DNA from: an uncultured Planctomycetota bacterium
GTDB lineage: Bacteria; Planctomycetota; Planctomycetia; Pirellulales; Thermoguttaceae
Direction of reading: 5' to 3'
Length of the DNA stretch: 24,552 nucleotides
Assembly: GCA_902797455.1 (NCBI GenBank)
Contig: CADBTE010000187.1
Span: 1-24,552, forward strand
The position numbers were made by a program, and so were the translations under genes. A model generated the notes under the pieces. It ran no database searches. It worked only from the letters and a program-made list of their open reading frames with translations, and was not told the DNA's origin. This document shows, piece after piece, positions 6,094 through 14,098 of the stretch (positions are counted from its first letter, which is position 1; every line of letters starts with the position of its first letter).

Positions 6094-9018
6094 TTACTTT
6101 TGCGCGTCCGGTTCGCTCTTGGCTTCGGCGTTTTTCTCTTCGGCCGGGGGAACTTGATTGGAGGGCTTTTTCTTCCCCTCTTCGGTCGGCTGAATCCGGC
6201 CGAAGAGCTGCGCTAAATCGCTGAAGCTGCGCATCGGCTCCTTCCCCTGCTTCATCTCCTCGGAGATCGGCTTGATCTGGCGCTGCGCCGGAAGCGAGAC
6301 CGAGCGAACAACCGGCTGTCTGTCTCCGCGCTCACGCCTGTGGCGCCGCTCGCCGCGGGACCGGTCGTCACGGCCGCGGCGTTCCTCGCGCGAAGAGCGC
6401 TCCTCGCGGTTTTCGCGTTCGCCGCGGGGACGATCGTCACGGCGCCGGTCTCCCCGGCCGCGGCGTTCATCGCGGGGCTGATCGCCTCGGTGCTGATTAC
6501 CTTGACCGCCGGCGTCCTCGCTTCCCGGAGCGAGCATCGACAGAGAGATCCGGCGGCGCTTCTGATCGACATCGACGACCCAGACCTTGATCACATCGCC
6601 GACGGCCAGATACTGGTGCGCGTCGCGGACGTAGTTGTCCTTCATTCGGCTGATATGAACCAGTCCGGAATCGTGCAGGCCGATGTCGACGAAGGCGCCA
6701 AAATCGACGACGTTCAGCACCGTGCCGGTCAGCTCCATACCCGGTTTGAGGTCTTCGATCTTCATGACCCCCTTCTTGAAAATCGGCCCGGAAGAGGAAT
6801 TGCGCGGGTCGCGCCCCGGGCGCTTGAACTGCTCCAAAATGTCGGCGACCGTCATGACACCGGCGTCAAACTCTTTGGCCAGCTCTTTGACCTTGAGCGT
6901 CGGAATCAGATCCGCTAGAGCGGAACGCTTCTCGGGGTCGAGGAGATTCTCTTTGGCGTAGCCGATCTTTTTTAAGATCTTCTCGGCCAATTCGTAGCTC
7001 TCGGGGTGGATCCAGGTTGAGTCCAGCGGCTGGCTTCCGTCGGCGATCCGAAGAAAACCGGCGCAGTTTTTGAAGGCGGCGTCTCCCAGGCCGCTGACTT
7101 TCTTGAGGTCTTCACGGCAGCGGAACGGACCGTTGTTTTTGCGATACTCGTAGACACGCTTGGAGAGCGCCTGCTTCAGACCGGCGACGTAACGCAGAAT
7201 CGCGGGAGTGGCGGTGTTCAGATCGACCCCGACGTAGTTGACGCACGACTCGACCACATCGCGAAGCGACTCTTGGAGCCAGTCTTTCTTGAGGTCGTGC
7301 TGATAAAGACCGATTCCCAGATTCTCGGGATCGATTTTGACCAGCTCGTTAAGCGGATCTTGAAGACGGCGGCCAATGGAAATAGCGCCGCGCACCAGCG
7401 GGTCGAACTGAGGCAGTTCTTCCTGAGCCGCGATCGATGTCGAGTAGATACTGGCCCCGGCTTCGTTGACGATGATGTAGACCAACTCTTGATCGGCGAA
7501 ATGCTCGGCGATCATTTTGGCGACAAAGTCTTCGGCTTCGCGGCAGCCGGTACCGTTGCCGATGGCGATCACCGTCAGATTAAACTTCTTGATCAGCTCG
7601 ACCATCTTCGCGGCCGCCTTGCCGCGACGTTCGGCGCTGCCGGTGATAAAAGCCGTCTCGTTGGCGAGGAAATTGCCGAATTCATCGAGAGCAACCAGCT
7701 TGCAGCCGATGCGGAACCCGGGATCCAGCGCCAGGACGCGGCGGCGATACAGCGGCTTTTGAAGCAGCAGATTGCGGAGATTCTTCGCGAAAACCTTCAG
7801 CGACTGGCGTTCGGCCCATTCGGTCCGGTCGCTGCGGATCTCGCGCTCGATCGAGGGGAGGATCAACCGAGTAAGCGCGTCGCTTAGGCAGGCCTCGACA
7901 AAATCTTTTTGGGGATGGGTTTCCAGCCCCGCCGTGTGTCGGGCGATCTTTTCGACCTCGGCGCGGTCGTAGTCGACGCGGACCCGAAGAACACGCTCTT
8001 GTTCCCCGCGGTTTAAGGCCATCACGCGATACGAGGGACAAGTGCGCAGCGGAGTCGAGAAATCGAAATAGTCGCTGTAGAGCTTTTCTTTCTGCTCGGC
8101 GCGCAGCTGAGCGGGAGTCTTCTTCGCCTTTTTCTTGTTTTGCTTGTGATTTTTCACCGGCCGCGCGCCGGCCTCGGAGGTTTTGGCGGATTCCTTGGCC
8201 TCGGCCGTATCGTTGGCAGCGGCCTGGGCCGGTTCTTGGGCGGCCGCCTCGGCGGCGCCGTCAGCGGCTTCTTCGGCCGGAGCGTCGGAGGTTTCTTTCG
8301 CCGCCTCGTCGGCCTTGGTGGCGGCCCGAGCCGCGGCTTCGGCGCCGGGCGTGTGATCGGCGGGGGATTCTTCCGGTTTGGTTTTGCCGCTTTGTTTATC
8401 GTCCGCTTCGGCCGAGGCCGGGCGAAGCGCGGCGGAGACCAGCTTCCCGTTGTGGGAGATGTAGTCGCGCAGGGCCTGACGCAGATCGACGCGGCCGCAG
8501 AACAGTTCGCTGACGATATGCCCGGCCCCCTCCAGCGCCTCGGCGGCGGAGCCGACCTTCTTCTCCTCACTGACAAACTCGGCGGCGGCCTGATTCAAAT
8601 CGAAGGCAGTCTCGGCGCCGAAGATCTTCATCGCCAGCGGTTCCAGCCCCTTGTCGCGGGCGCTGGCGGCAAGAGTCTGCCGTTTTTGTTTGAACGGAAG
8701 ATAAAGATCGTCCAGGGAACGCTTGGAGCAGGCACCGCGGATTTTCTTTTCGAGATCGTCGGTGAGCTTTCCGGCAGCGCCGATCATGTGAAGAATCTTC
8801 TGCTTCCGCTCGTTGAGCTTCTGAATGTCGCGGTACCTGTCGATAATGGCCCGCAGCTCTTCTTCGCGGAGATTATGCGTTTCGTCTTTGCGGTAGCGAG
8901 CAATAAACGGAACAGAATACCCTTCTTCGTAAAACTTCACCACGGTCTCGACCCGCTGGGGGTCAAGGCCGACATCATGAGCCAGAAGAGAGAGATTAAC
9001 GGTCAACGGTTCGATCAT
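6094..9018 (-). CDS. tex: Tex-family RNA-binding transcription accessory protein
   Basis: Tex proteins bind nucleic acid and are linked to transcription and RNA handling in the cytoplasm. Domain order is clear: N-terminal helical region with PFIARYRKDETHNL (37-50) and SLDDLYLPFKQKR (101-113), a YqgF/RNase H-like domain from about residue 427 (LALDPGFRIGCK), tandem helix-hairpin-helix motifs (about 595-660, NTATPAILRYVAGL and VSGLGDAAFKNCAGF), and an S1 domain (758-829, LTGTVLNVVDFGAFVDIG). Two parts are unusual. Residues about 200-310 are an Ala/Glu-rich then Lys-rich low-complexity insert inside the N-terminal half, and residues 845-901 are an Arg/Asp/Glu-rich tail. These raise the length to 974, against roughly 720-780 for usual Tex. 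The ATG at 9018 is preceded by GGGA and, farther off, GGAGG. It is transcribed alone from 9288-9316. Confidence 0.95.
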   Translation of the reverse strand: MIEPLTVNLSLLAHDVGLDPQRVETVVKFYEEGYSVPFIARYRKDETHNLREEELRAIIDRYRDIQKLNERKQKILHMIGAAGKLTDDLEKKIRGACSKRSLDDLYLPFKQKRQTLAASARDKGLEPLAMKIFGAETAFDLNQAAAEFVSEEKKVGSAAEALEGAGHIVSELFCGRVDLRQALRDYISHNGKLVSAALRPASAEADDKQSGKTKPEESPADHTPGAEAAARAATKADEAAKETSDAPAEEAADGAAEAAAQEPAQAAANDTAEAKESAKTSEAGARPVKNHKQNKKKAKKTPAQLRAEQKEKLYSDYFDFSTPLRTCPSYRVMALNRGEQERVLRVRVDYDRAEVEKIARHTAGLETHPQKDFVEACLSDALTRLILPSIEREIRSDRTEWAERQSLKVFAKNLRNLLLQKPLYRRRVLALDPGFRIGCKLVALDEFGNFLANETAFITGSAERRGKAAAKMVELIKKFNLTVIAIGNGTGCREAEDFVAKMIAEHFADQELVYIIVNEAGASIYSTSIAAQEELPQFDPLVRGAISIGRRLQDPLNELVKIDPENLGIGLYQHDLKKDWLQESLRDVVESCVNYVGVDLNTATPAILRYVAGLKQALSKRVYEYRKNNGPFRCREDLKKVSGLGDAAFKNCAGFLRIADGSQPLDSTWIHPESYELAEKILKKIGYAKENLLDPEKRSALADLIPTLKVKELAKEFDAGVMTVADILEQFKRPGRDPRNSSSGPIFKKGVMKIEDLKPGMELTGTVLNVVDFGAFVDIGLHDSGLVHISRMKDNYVRDAHQYLAVGDVIKVWVVDVDQKRRRISLSMLAPGSEDAGGQGNQHRGDQPRDERRGRGDRRRDDRPRGERENREERSSREERRGRDDRSRGERRHRRERGDRQPVVRSVSLPAQRQIKPISEEMKQGKEPMRSFSDLAQLFGRIQPTEEGKKKPSNQVPPAEEKNAEAKSEPDAQK

Positions 9019-9229
9019 AGCGATTTCCCAGCATTCCTCCGCTCCTTGCGATAGTTAGGGGCAAAGGAAAGAAAAACAACACGGTCCGCGTTTCAAAAGG
9101 CGCGGAATCATACTACTTCGGCGGCGCGCCGTTTGGTTAAGGAACGCCGCGAACGACTGACGATGAAAGGTTTTAGGAATCCCTTTTCTTGAAATGGTTA
9201 TGGAAGCAAAAACACCCCCCGTGACGAAA

Positions 9230-9260
9230 GTTTCTTAAAAAAGTTGACTTATTAAGAAAC
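9230..9260. repeat. 9-bp inverted repeat in tex leader
   Basis: GTTTCTTAA (9230-9238) and TTAAGAAAC (9252-9260) are perfect inverted arms around 13 bases. In the tex leader RNA they would form a hairpin; as DNA they could be a protein-binding site. The sequence does not match CIRCE or a LexA box. Confidence 0.6.
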
Positions 9261-9287
9261 AAGCCCGAGCGATCGAAACAAAAATAA

Positions 9288-9316
9288 ATTATCGGTGGAA
9301 ACACCCATTTTGTCAA
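9288..9316 (-). promoter_or_regulatory. Promoter of tex
   Basis: On the minus strand TTGACA (9316-9311) and GATAAT (9293-9288) are 17 bases apart, a near-consensus sigma-70 promoter. Start is predicted near 9281, about 260 bases ahead of the tex ATG. Confidence 0.72.
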
Positions 9317-9324
9317 GGATTTTA

Positions 9325-9381
9325 GCCGGAAAACCACCCGAGAGTGAAAAAATTTTTACGCAGAACAACCTCTTTTCCGGC
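9325..9381. repeat. Inverted repeat downstream of miaB
   Basis: GCCGGAAAA (9325-9333) and TTTTCCGGC (9373-9381) are perfect inverted arms. The loop holds an AT-rich near-palindrome (9344-9359, six A then five T). It begins 9 bases after the miaB stop and just before the tex promoter, so it may end miaB transcription, although there is no long T run after the outer arm. Confidence 0.45.
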
Positions 9382-9389
9382 CGCGGGTA

Positions 9390-10814
9390 TTAGGAGTCGC
9401 TTTGAAGAGATCCAAAGAGGGTAAACGGGGCGGATTCGGTGATCCGCACACGCGCCAGTGTTCCGGTCAAAGAGGTGGGACCATCGAAAACGACGATTCG
9501 ATCGCAGGGAGTTCTCCCCGTCAGCTGCGTTTGACACGACGAGGCGCCGACCAGCGGAAGAACGCCCTTCTTAGCCGTTTTGCTTGGCCCCTCGACCAGC
9601 ACTTCGACCGTCTGACCGACAAACCGCGCGCTTTGCTCGGCACTGATCGCGTTCTGAACATCGAGCAGCGCGTTGTTCCGGCGGCGCTTTTCCGACTCTT
9701 TAACGTCGTCGTCGTAATGCTTGGCCGCGTAGGTCCCCGGGCGCTGACTGTATTTGAAGATGAATGAGTTTTTGAACCGCGCCCAGCGGACCAGCTCGAC
9801 GGTCTGCTCGAATTCTTCCTCGGTCTCGCCGCAGAAACCGACGATGAAATCGCTGGTGATCGCCGCGCCGGGAATCGTCTGGTAGATGCGTTCGACCAGC
9901 TCGCGGTATTGAGCGGCGGTGTAGCGGCGGCGCATACGCTTCAGGACCGAGTCGGCCCCATGCTGCGCGGGGACGTGCAGATACGGCATAACATGCTCCA
10001 GATCACGAACCGCTTCAAGGAGGGTGTCGGTCATCGCGGTCGGATAACTGCTGACAAAGCGGATCCGCTCGATGCCGGCGATACCGTTGATTCTCTCCAG
10101 CAAATCGGCCATCGTCACCGTCCCGGCGGCGTCTTTCCAGCAGTAGCTGTTCACCGTCTGCCCCAGGAGCATTACCTCGCGGCAGCCGGAATCGGCCAAG
10201 GTTTTTATCTCGCGGACAATGTCGTCGGCGGGGCGGCTCTGCTCGGGACCGCGTGTCTTCGGGACAATACAGTAGGAGCAGAATTTGTCGCAGCCGAACA
10301 TAATGCGAACCATCGCCTGATAACGGCTGGGACGAAACTCCGGAAGGCGGATCGGGTCGTAACGGCGGAAGCTCTCGCGAACCGATCCGGTCTCGGAACC
10401 GCTGTGGAAACGATCGGCGCTGACCGCGATGCGCGGGGTTTGGTTTTTGTGGATCTCCGCGATCAGGTGGGGAAGCCGGTCGATCTGCCCCGGACCGATC
10501 ACCAGATCGACGTGGGGGGCTCGCTTTAAGACCGTCTCACGATCTTTCTGCGCCATACACCCCATCACCCCGACAATCCCCTCGGGACGGCTGTCTTTCC
10601 AATGCTTCAGCCGCCCTAAGGCACTGTAGATTTTCTCCTCGGCGTGCTCGCGAACGCTGCAGGTATTAAAAAGAATGATATCCGCTCCCTTGGCGCTTTT
10701 AAGCGGCTGATATCCCGCCTGTGCCAAAGCCGCGGCCGCCAGCTCCGAATCGAGGATATTCATCTGACAACCGACGGTATAAATGAAAAAACGCTTGGGA
10801 GCCATTCCCCTCAC
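9390..10814 (-). CDS. miaB: tRNA-2-methylthio-N6-dimethylallyladenosine synthase MiaB
   Basis: This radical-SAM methylthiotransferase adds the 2-methylthio group to i6A37 of tRNAs reading UNN codons. An N-terminal UPF0004 domain carries cysteines C16, C52 and C86 for the auxiliary [4Fe-4S] cluster. The radical-SAM motif CDKFCSYC gives C175, C179 and C182. A TRAM domain occupies roughly the last 70 residues. Length (474) is normal, and the VGCQMN, FNTCSVRE and MGCMAQ signatures favour MiaB over MtaB or RimO. The start is either the GTG at 10814, behind AAGGA, or the ATG at 10805, which yields MAPKRFF. The second looks more typical, and only three residues differ. It lies 44 bases after the alpha/beta hydrolase gene on the same strand, so cotranscription is likely. 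Confidence 0.95.
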   Translation of the reverse strand: MRGMAPKRFFIYTVGCQMNILDSELAAAALAQAGYQPLKSAKGADIILFNTCSVREHAEEKIYSALGRLKHWKDSRPEGIVGVMGCMAQKDRETVLKRAPHVDLVIGPGQIDRLPHLIAEIHKNQTPRIAVSADRFHSGSETGSVRESFRRYDPIRLPEFRPSRYQAMVRIMFGCDKFCSYCIVPKTRGPEQSRPADDIVREIKTLADSGCREVMLLGQTVNSYCWKDAAGTVTMADLLERINGIAGIERIRFVSSYPTAMTDTLLEAVRDLEHVMPYLHVPAQHGADSVLKRMRRRYTAAQYRELVERIYQTIPGAAITSDFIVGFCGETEEEFEQTVELVRWARFKNSFIFKYSQRPGTYAAKHYDDDVKESEKRRRNNALLDVQNAISAEQSARFVGQTVEVLVEGPSKTAKKGVLPLVGASSCQTQLTGRTPCDRIVVFDGPTSLTGTLARVRITESAPFTLFGSLQSDS

Positions 10815-10858
10815 CTGTCCTTTTTACCAGCCCGTTCTTTTCGCTGCGGGAGAAAAAA

Positions 10859-11995
10859 TCACGGCGCGGTCGACGGATGCTCGGAAACGACGACCTTTCG
10901 TTCCAGCGTCGCGACCGAAGCCGGCAGTATCAAGGTTCCATGATTCAGCTGGACGGAGGCATAGGTATCCGCCAGCAGAAAGGTCTTCCAGAAGAGGGTC
11001 GACAGGTCGCGAAGAACCCCCTGATACATCGCGTCCAAATCTCTCTTGGCCGCGCGAATATGACCCGCGTAAACCATATGGTCCCCCCCCAGCAAGGTAA
11101 CGTGGTAGCGGCAGACATCCTGCTGAATCGAATCGAAGGGGATGCGCCGTTCGGACGCCTTGGTATCGCCGACGATACCGTTGTCTTCGGTGCCGGCGAA
11201 AGAGATAAACGGGACATCGATCCCGCCGTAGACCACCGCCCCGCGGTCGGGAGCGCAAAAGACGGTGGGACTAAAGGCGGCCACCGCGGTAACGCGCGGA
11301 TCGGCCAGAGACACGCCGTTGTCGGGGGGGAGCTGACCGGCGAGGAGCATCGCCGCCAGCGCGCCGAGATCGTTCCCCGCCACGCCGATGCGGCTTGTGT
11401 CGATCTGCTCGCCGACGGTCCCCTCTTGACCGGCCATTTCGCAGAGCCGATCGATGGCGAAACGCATCAGCAGCGCCCGATCTCGGCCGGACCAGACCCG
11501 CTGATAGATCCCCTTCAGTTCCGCGACCGGACGAAGGCGGCCGATCCACTGCGATTTATCGCTGTCGGGATGATGAAGCATCACCGTGACGATTCCCTGC
11601 TGCGCCCAGGCGGAAGCCAGGTAATCGAACTGCTCGGGAGAACTCCCCAGCCCGTGCGAGAAGATCACCACGGGACAATCGGCCGCGCCGTCGGGGGTAA
11701 ACAGACGGACGGTCACGCGAATCGACTCGTCGGGAGAGGTCCAGGTCAGGTGACTGATCGAATACGAGAAGCGCGGGGCCTGGGACGCGGCCGGAAGCTC
11801 TCTGGCTAAAGCCGGCCCGCGCGCGCGGGGAACGGAGGACCGGGACGCCTGAGCGCGGGGAAAAATTCTTCCCTGACGCCGGAAGAGCCGCTCTTCCTGG
11901 CCTTGCAGCGGAAATAACCCCCCCAGGGCCAGAAGCAGAAAAACGACGAAACCAACAGCGGTGCAGCGGCGGCGCGTAAGGGAATAACCTTTCAT
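10859..11995 (-). CDS. Exported alpha/beta hydrolase with Asp at nucleophile position
   Basis: This 378-residue protein starts with a basic N terminus and a hydrophobic segment (about 13-30), a signal peptide or membrane anchor. An Arg/Pro/Ala-rich linker follows, then an alpha/beta hydrolase domain of the chlorophyllase/PAF-acetylhydrolase/dienelactone-hydrolase type: VVIFSHGLGSSPEQF (109-123) as oxyanion region, DxxN-type acid D271 in FAGTEDN, and histidine H306 in GGDHM. At the nucleophile elbow, where GHSFG-like G-x-S-x-G is expected, the sequence reads GNDLG, so D209 replaces Ser. Asp nucleophiles are known from haloalkane dehalogenases and epoxide hydrolases. Loss of activity is the alternative. 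The ATG at 11995 is chosen because it precedes the signal peptide; the frame stays open upstream into the tRNA and the opposite-strand gene. GAGGAG abuts this ATG. Substrate unknown. Confidence 0.82.
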   Translation of the reverse strand: MKGYSLTRRRCTAVGFVVFLLLALGGLFPLQGQEERLFRRQGRIFPRAQASRSSVPRARGPALARELPAASQAPRFSYSISHLTWTSPDESIRVTVRLFTPDGAADCPVVIFSHGLGSSPEQFDYLASAWAQQGIVTVMLHHPDSDKSQWIGRLRPVAELKGIYQRVWSGRDRALLMRFAIDRLCEMAGQEGTVGEQIDTSRIGVAGNDLGALAAMLLAGQLPPDNGVSLADPRVTAVAAFSPTVFCAPDRGAVVYGGIDVPFISFAGTEDNGIVGDTKASERRIPFDSIQQDVCRYHVTLLGGDHMVYAGHIRAAKRDLDAMYQGVLRDLSTLFWKTFLLADTYASVQLNHGTLILPASVATLERKVVVSEHPSTAP

Positions 11996-12001
11996 CTCCT
12001 C
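11996..12001 (-). promoter_or_regulatory. Shine-Dalgarno with zero spacer ahead of hydrolase
   Basis: GAGGAG directly touches the ATG at 11995, the same arrangement as at metY. A TTG four codons upstream in the same frame is the only near alternative, and it has no ribosome site. Confidence 0.45.
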
Positions 12002-12109
12002 GCACAAACAGTATCGCAAAGGGGCGGCGTTGGGTCTGGCGCCGAGAAAATGCCGCGGCGTTTTCCACGCAACGGCGGCAATCCCCGCGGCGATCCTACG
12101 GGACAGAAA

Positions 12110-12196
12110 CGGATGAGGTGGGATTCGAACCCACGGACGGCGTGAACCGTCGCCGGTTTTCAAGACCGGTCCCTTCAACCACTTGGGTACCCATCC
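12110..12196 (-). tRNA. tRNA-Ser (anticodon UGA)
   Basis: Read on the minus strand, the gene folds as an 87-base type II tRNA. The acceptor stem GGATGGG pairs with CTCATCC. The anticodon stem CCGGT/ACCGG closes the loop CTTGAAA with anticodon TGA. A long variable arm has GACGG/CCGTC, and the T arm is GTGGG-TTCGAAT-CCCAC. The long variable arm and anticodon identify serine. The discriminator is G, and the 3' CCA is not encoded. Confidence 0.97.
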
Positions 12197-12214
12197 AAAG
12201 ACATACGTCTTCAG

Positions 12215-12243
12215 ATTATAGAAGCAGCGCCGGTAATGGTCAA
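12215..12243 (-). promoter_or_regulatory. Promoter of tRNA-Ser
   Basis: On the minus strand TTGACC (12243-12238) and a perfect TATAAT (12220-12215) are separated by 17 bases. Start is predicted about 12 bases ahead of the mature tRNA. Confidence 0.85.
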
Positions 12244-12309
12244 GTCGATACGGCTCCGGCCGGAGATAAGGCCGGGAGGGAATCGCGTCTAGGAGAGGAA
12301 CCCCAAAAG

Positions 12310-12318
12310 TGGTATACT
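12310..12318 (+). promoter_or_regulatory. Extended -10 promoter of nitroreductase operon
   Basis: TGG-TATACT (12310-12318) is a good extended -10 element; no convincing -35 hexamer is seen at the expected distance. The predicted start is about 30 bases ahead of the ATG at 12353. It is divergent from the tRNA-Ser promoter. Confidence 0.5.
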
Positions 12319-12352
12319 TGACGCCGCAAGTTTCAAAAATAAGGAGGGTTCC

Positions 12353-12877
12353 ATGGAGTTTAACGAGGTCATTAAAAAGCGCGGCAGCTTCCGCGGTCCG
12401 TTCACCGGCGAGAAAATCTCGCGCCAGGAACTTCAGAACATTGTCGAAGCGGGGATCGCCGCGCCGTCGGGGTGCAACGCCCAAACCACCTCGTTCGTCA
12501 TTGTCGACGACGAGCAGCTGGTGCGCCAAATCGCCGCCATCACGGGAAAGGATTACATCAGCCAGGCCGGCGCGGTCATTGTTGTCGTCACCGACCAGAC
12601 CCCCGCCTACGGTTCGATGTCGTTCTATAAAGAAGACGCCGCGGCGGCGACCGAAAATATTCTTCTGGCGATCGCCAATGGCGGCTGGGCCAGCGTCTGG
12701 CTTGACGGTATCCTGCGTGTCGGCGGGATCGCCGAAAAAATCGCCGCGCTCCTGGCGGTTCCGAAAGGGAAGAACGTTCAGATCGTTCTGCCGGTCGGCA
12801 GGCCGAAAGAGCCCGTCACGCAGCGCGAGAAGCTCCCCTTCGAAAAGCGCGCCTGGTTCAATCGATACGCCGGTTAA
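12353..12877 (+). CDS. Nitroreductase-family FMN oxidoreductase
   Basis: At 174 residues this is a small nitroreductase-fold protein, expected to bind FMN as a dimer and reduce small acceptors with NAD(P)H. Evidence is the N-terminal IKKRGSFR (7-14, corresponding to the family's RRSxR FMN-phosphate site), AAPSGCNAQ (36-44), the central helix AATENILLAIANGGWASVWLDG (about 98-119), and VGRPKEP (148-154). AAGGAGGG four bases before the ATG fixes the start. The true substrate is unknown; nitroaromatics are only the classical laboratory substrates. A 66-base gap leads to the GNAT gene, and the flavoprotein trio follows, so this may be the first gene of an electron-transfer operon. Confidence 0.9.
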   Translation: MEFNEVIKKRGSFRGPFTGEKISRQELQNIVEAGIAAPSGCNAQTTSFVIVDDEQLVRQIAAITGKDYISQAGAVIVVVTDQTPAYGSMSFYKEDAAAATENILLAIANGGWASVWLDGILRVGGIAEKIAALLAVPKGKNVQIVLPVGRPKEPVTQREKLPFEKRAWFNRYAG

Positions 12878-12943
12878 ACCTCGGCCATTCCCCCATTCAA
12901 ACGGGGGATAAGCGAGAAGAGGATTCTGCAAAAAAGGACACTT

Positions 12944-14092
12944 ATGGAAGAGATCAAAATCATCGAGCCGAAGGGCTTCTGGAAACGCCGCGCCTTTCTG
13001 AACCTTCCATGGAAGCTCTACAAAGATGACCCCTACTGGATCCCCGCCATCCGTATGGACGAAAAGGAACTGGTCGGATTCAAAAAAACCCCGTTCTACG
13101 AGCGTAACCGCGTTCAGACCTTTTTAGCGCAGCGCGGCAAAGAAGTCGTTGGGAGAATCGCCGCGATCTACAACGTCGGGCATCTCGAACGCTACAACGA
13201 CGGGGTCGGCTTCTTCGGTTTCTTCGAGTGCGTCGATGACCAGGCCGTCGCCAACGCTCTGTTCGACGCGGCGGCCGCCTGGCTCAAAGCCAAAGGGTGC
13301 ACGACCATCCGCGGCCCGATGAATCCCTCGATGAACCACACCGTTGGGCTGCTGATCGACGGTTTCGATTCCTCCCCCTACTTTATGATGACTTACAACC
13401 CCCGTTACTATGAAAAGCTCGTAGAGGGCTGGGGGTTTAAGAAGGCGCAGGATATGTTCGCCTTCTGGGGAAGCATCGATATGCTCCCGTCGGTGCGCGA
13501 CAATTACCTCGATAAGTGCGAGCGGATCCGTGAGCGGACCGGAGTGGTTCTGCGCAAGGTCGACGTCAAGCACTTTCAGCGGGACGTCGAACAGTTCCTG
13601 ACGATCTATAACCGTTCCCTCTCCAATACCTGGGGGTTCGTTCCCTACTCCGACGCGGAGCTGAAGGCCCTGGCGTTCGGGCTGAAGTTCCTGATGGTCC
13701 CCGAGCTGGTGATCGGCGTGGAACTGGACGGTGAACTGATCGGCGCGGCGTTTTGCCTCCCCGACTACAACCCCCGCATCCGCGCGATCAAGGGGCGTCT
13801 GTTCCCGTTCGGATTCATTAAGCTCCTGCGCCGCAAAGATAAAATCAAGCGGATGCGCATCCTCAGCACAAACGTTCTCCCCGAATATCAAATGCTCGGG
13901 CTCGGTTTGGTTTTGGTCAACGAGCTGGTTCCCAAGACCCTCGAGTGGGGGATTCAAGAGGCCGAATTCTCGTGGGTTCTTGAATCGAACCAGTTCTCCC
14001 GCGGCGCGCTGGAGCGCGGCGGCGCCAAGCGAAGCAAGACCTACCGCGTCTACGACCGGGCGATCGACAAGGCCGCCGCCGAACAGTTATAA
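12944..14092 (+). CDS. GNAT-like protein of the YghO family
   Basis: This 382-residue protein resembles the poorly studied YghO-type group of GNAT-fold proteins. The N terminus carries FLNLPWKLYKDDPYWIPAI (18-36), typical of the group. GRIAAIYNVGHLERY is a first GNAT strand pair, and GPMNPSMNHTVGLLIDGF marks the conserved middle. The C-terminal half contains a second GNAT-like domain with ELIGAAFCLPDYN and a possible acetyl-CoA loop in PEYQMLGLGLVLVNEL. Catalysis and substrate are unknown. AAGGA five bases before the ATG supports the start. It ends only 6 bases ahead of the next gene, whose own ribosome site is not visible, suggesting translational coupling to the flavoprotein genes. Confidence 0.8.
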   Translation: MEEIKIIEPKGFWKRRAFLNLPWKLYKDDPYWIPAIRMDEKELVGFKKTPFYERNRVQTFLAQRGKEVVGRIAAIYNVGHLERYNDGVGFFGFFECVDDQAVANALFDAAAAWLKAKGCTTIRGPMNPSMNHTVGLLIDGFDSSPYFMMTYNPRYYEKLVEGWGFKKAQDMFAFWGSIDMLPSVRDNYLDKCERIRERTGVVLRKVDVKHFQRDVEQFLTIYNRSLSNTWGFVPYSDAELKALAFGLKFLMVPELVIGVELDGELIGAAFCLPDYNPRIRAIKGRLFPFGFIKLLRRKDKIKRMRILSTNVLPEYQMLGLGLVLVNELVPKTLEWGIQEAEFSWVLESNQFSRGALERGGAKRSKTYRVYDRAIDKAAAEQL

Positions 14093-14098
14093 CGACAG

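Larger units (their letters stand above)
9019..9389. other. Intergenic region with tex leader and inverted repeats
   Basis: These 371 bases are more AT-rich than the genes around them. They hold the tex promoter, a leader of about 260 bases, and two inverted repeats (9230-9260 and 9325-9381). Only tiny reading frames without ribosome sites are present. No RNA family was recognised. Confidence 0.6.

Noticed and set aside
9055..9111. 18-codon leader peptide in the tex leader
   Set aside because: No ribosome site before its ATG and no regulatory codon run or terminator after it.
12889..12908. Hairpin between the nitroreductase and GNAT genes as terminator
   Set aside because: Only about six pairs (CCCCC/GGGGG) and no T run; genes probably stay cotranscribed.
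11996..12931. N-terminal extension of the hydrolase frame to a 690-residue protein
   Set aside because: The extension runs antisense through the nitroreductase gene and across the tRNA-Ser gene; the signal peptide and ribosome site place the start at 11995.
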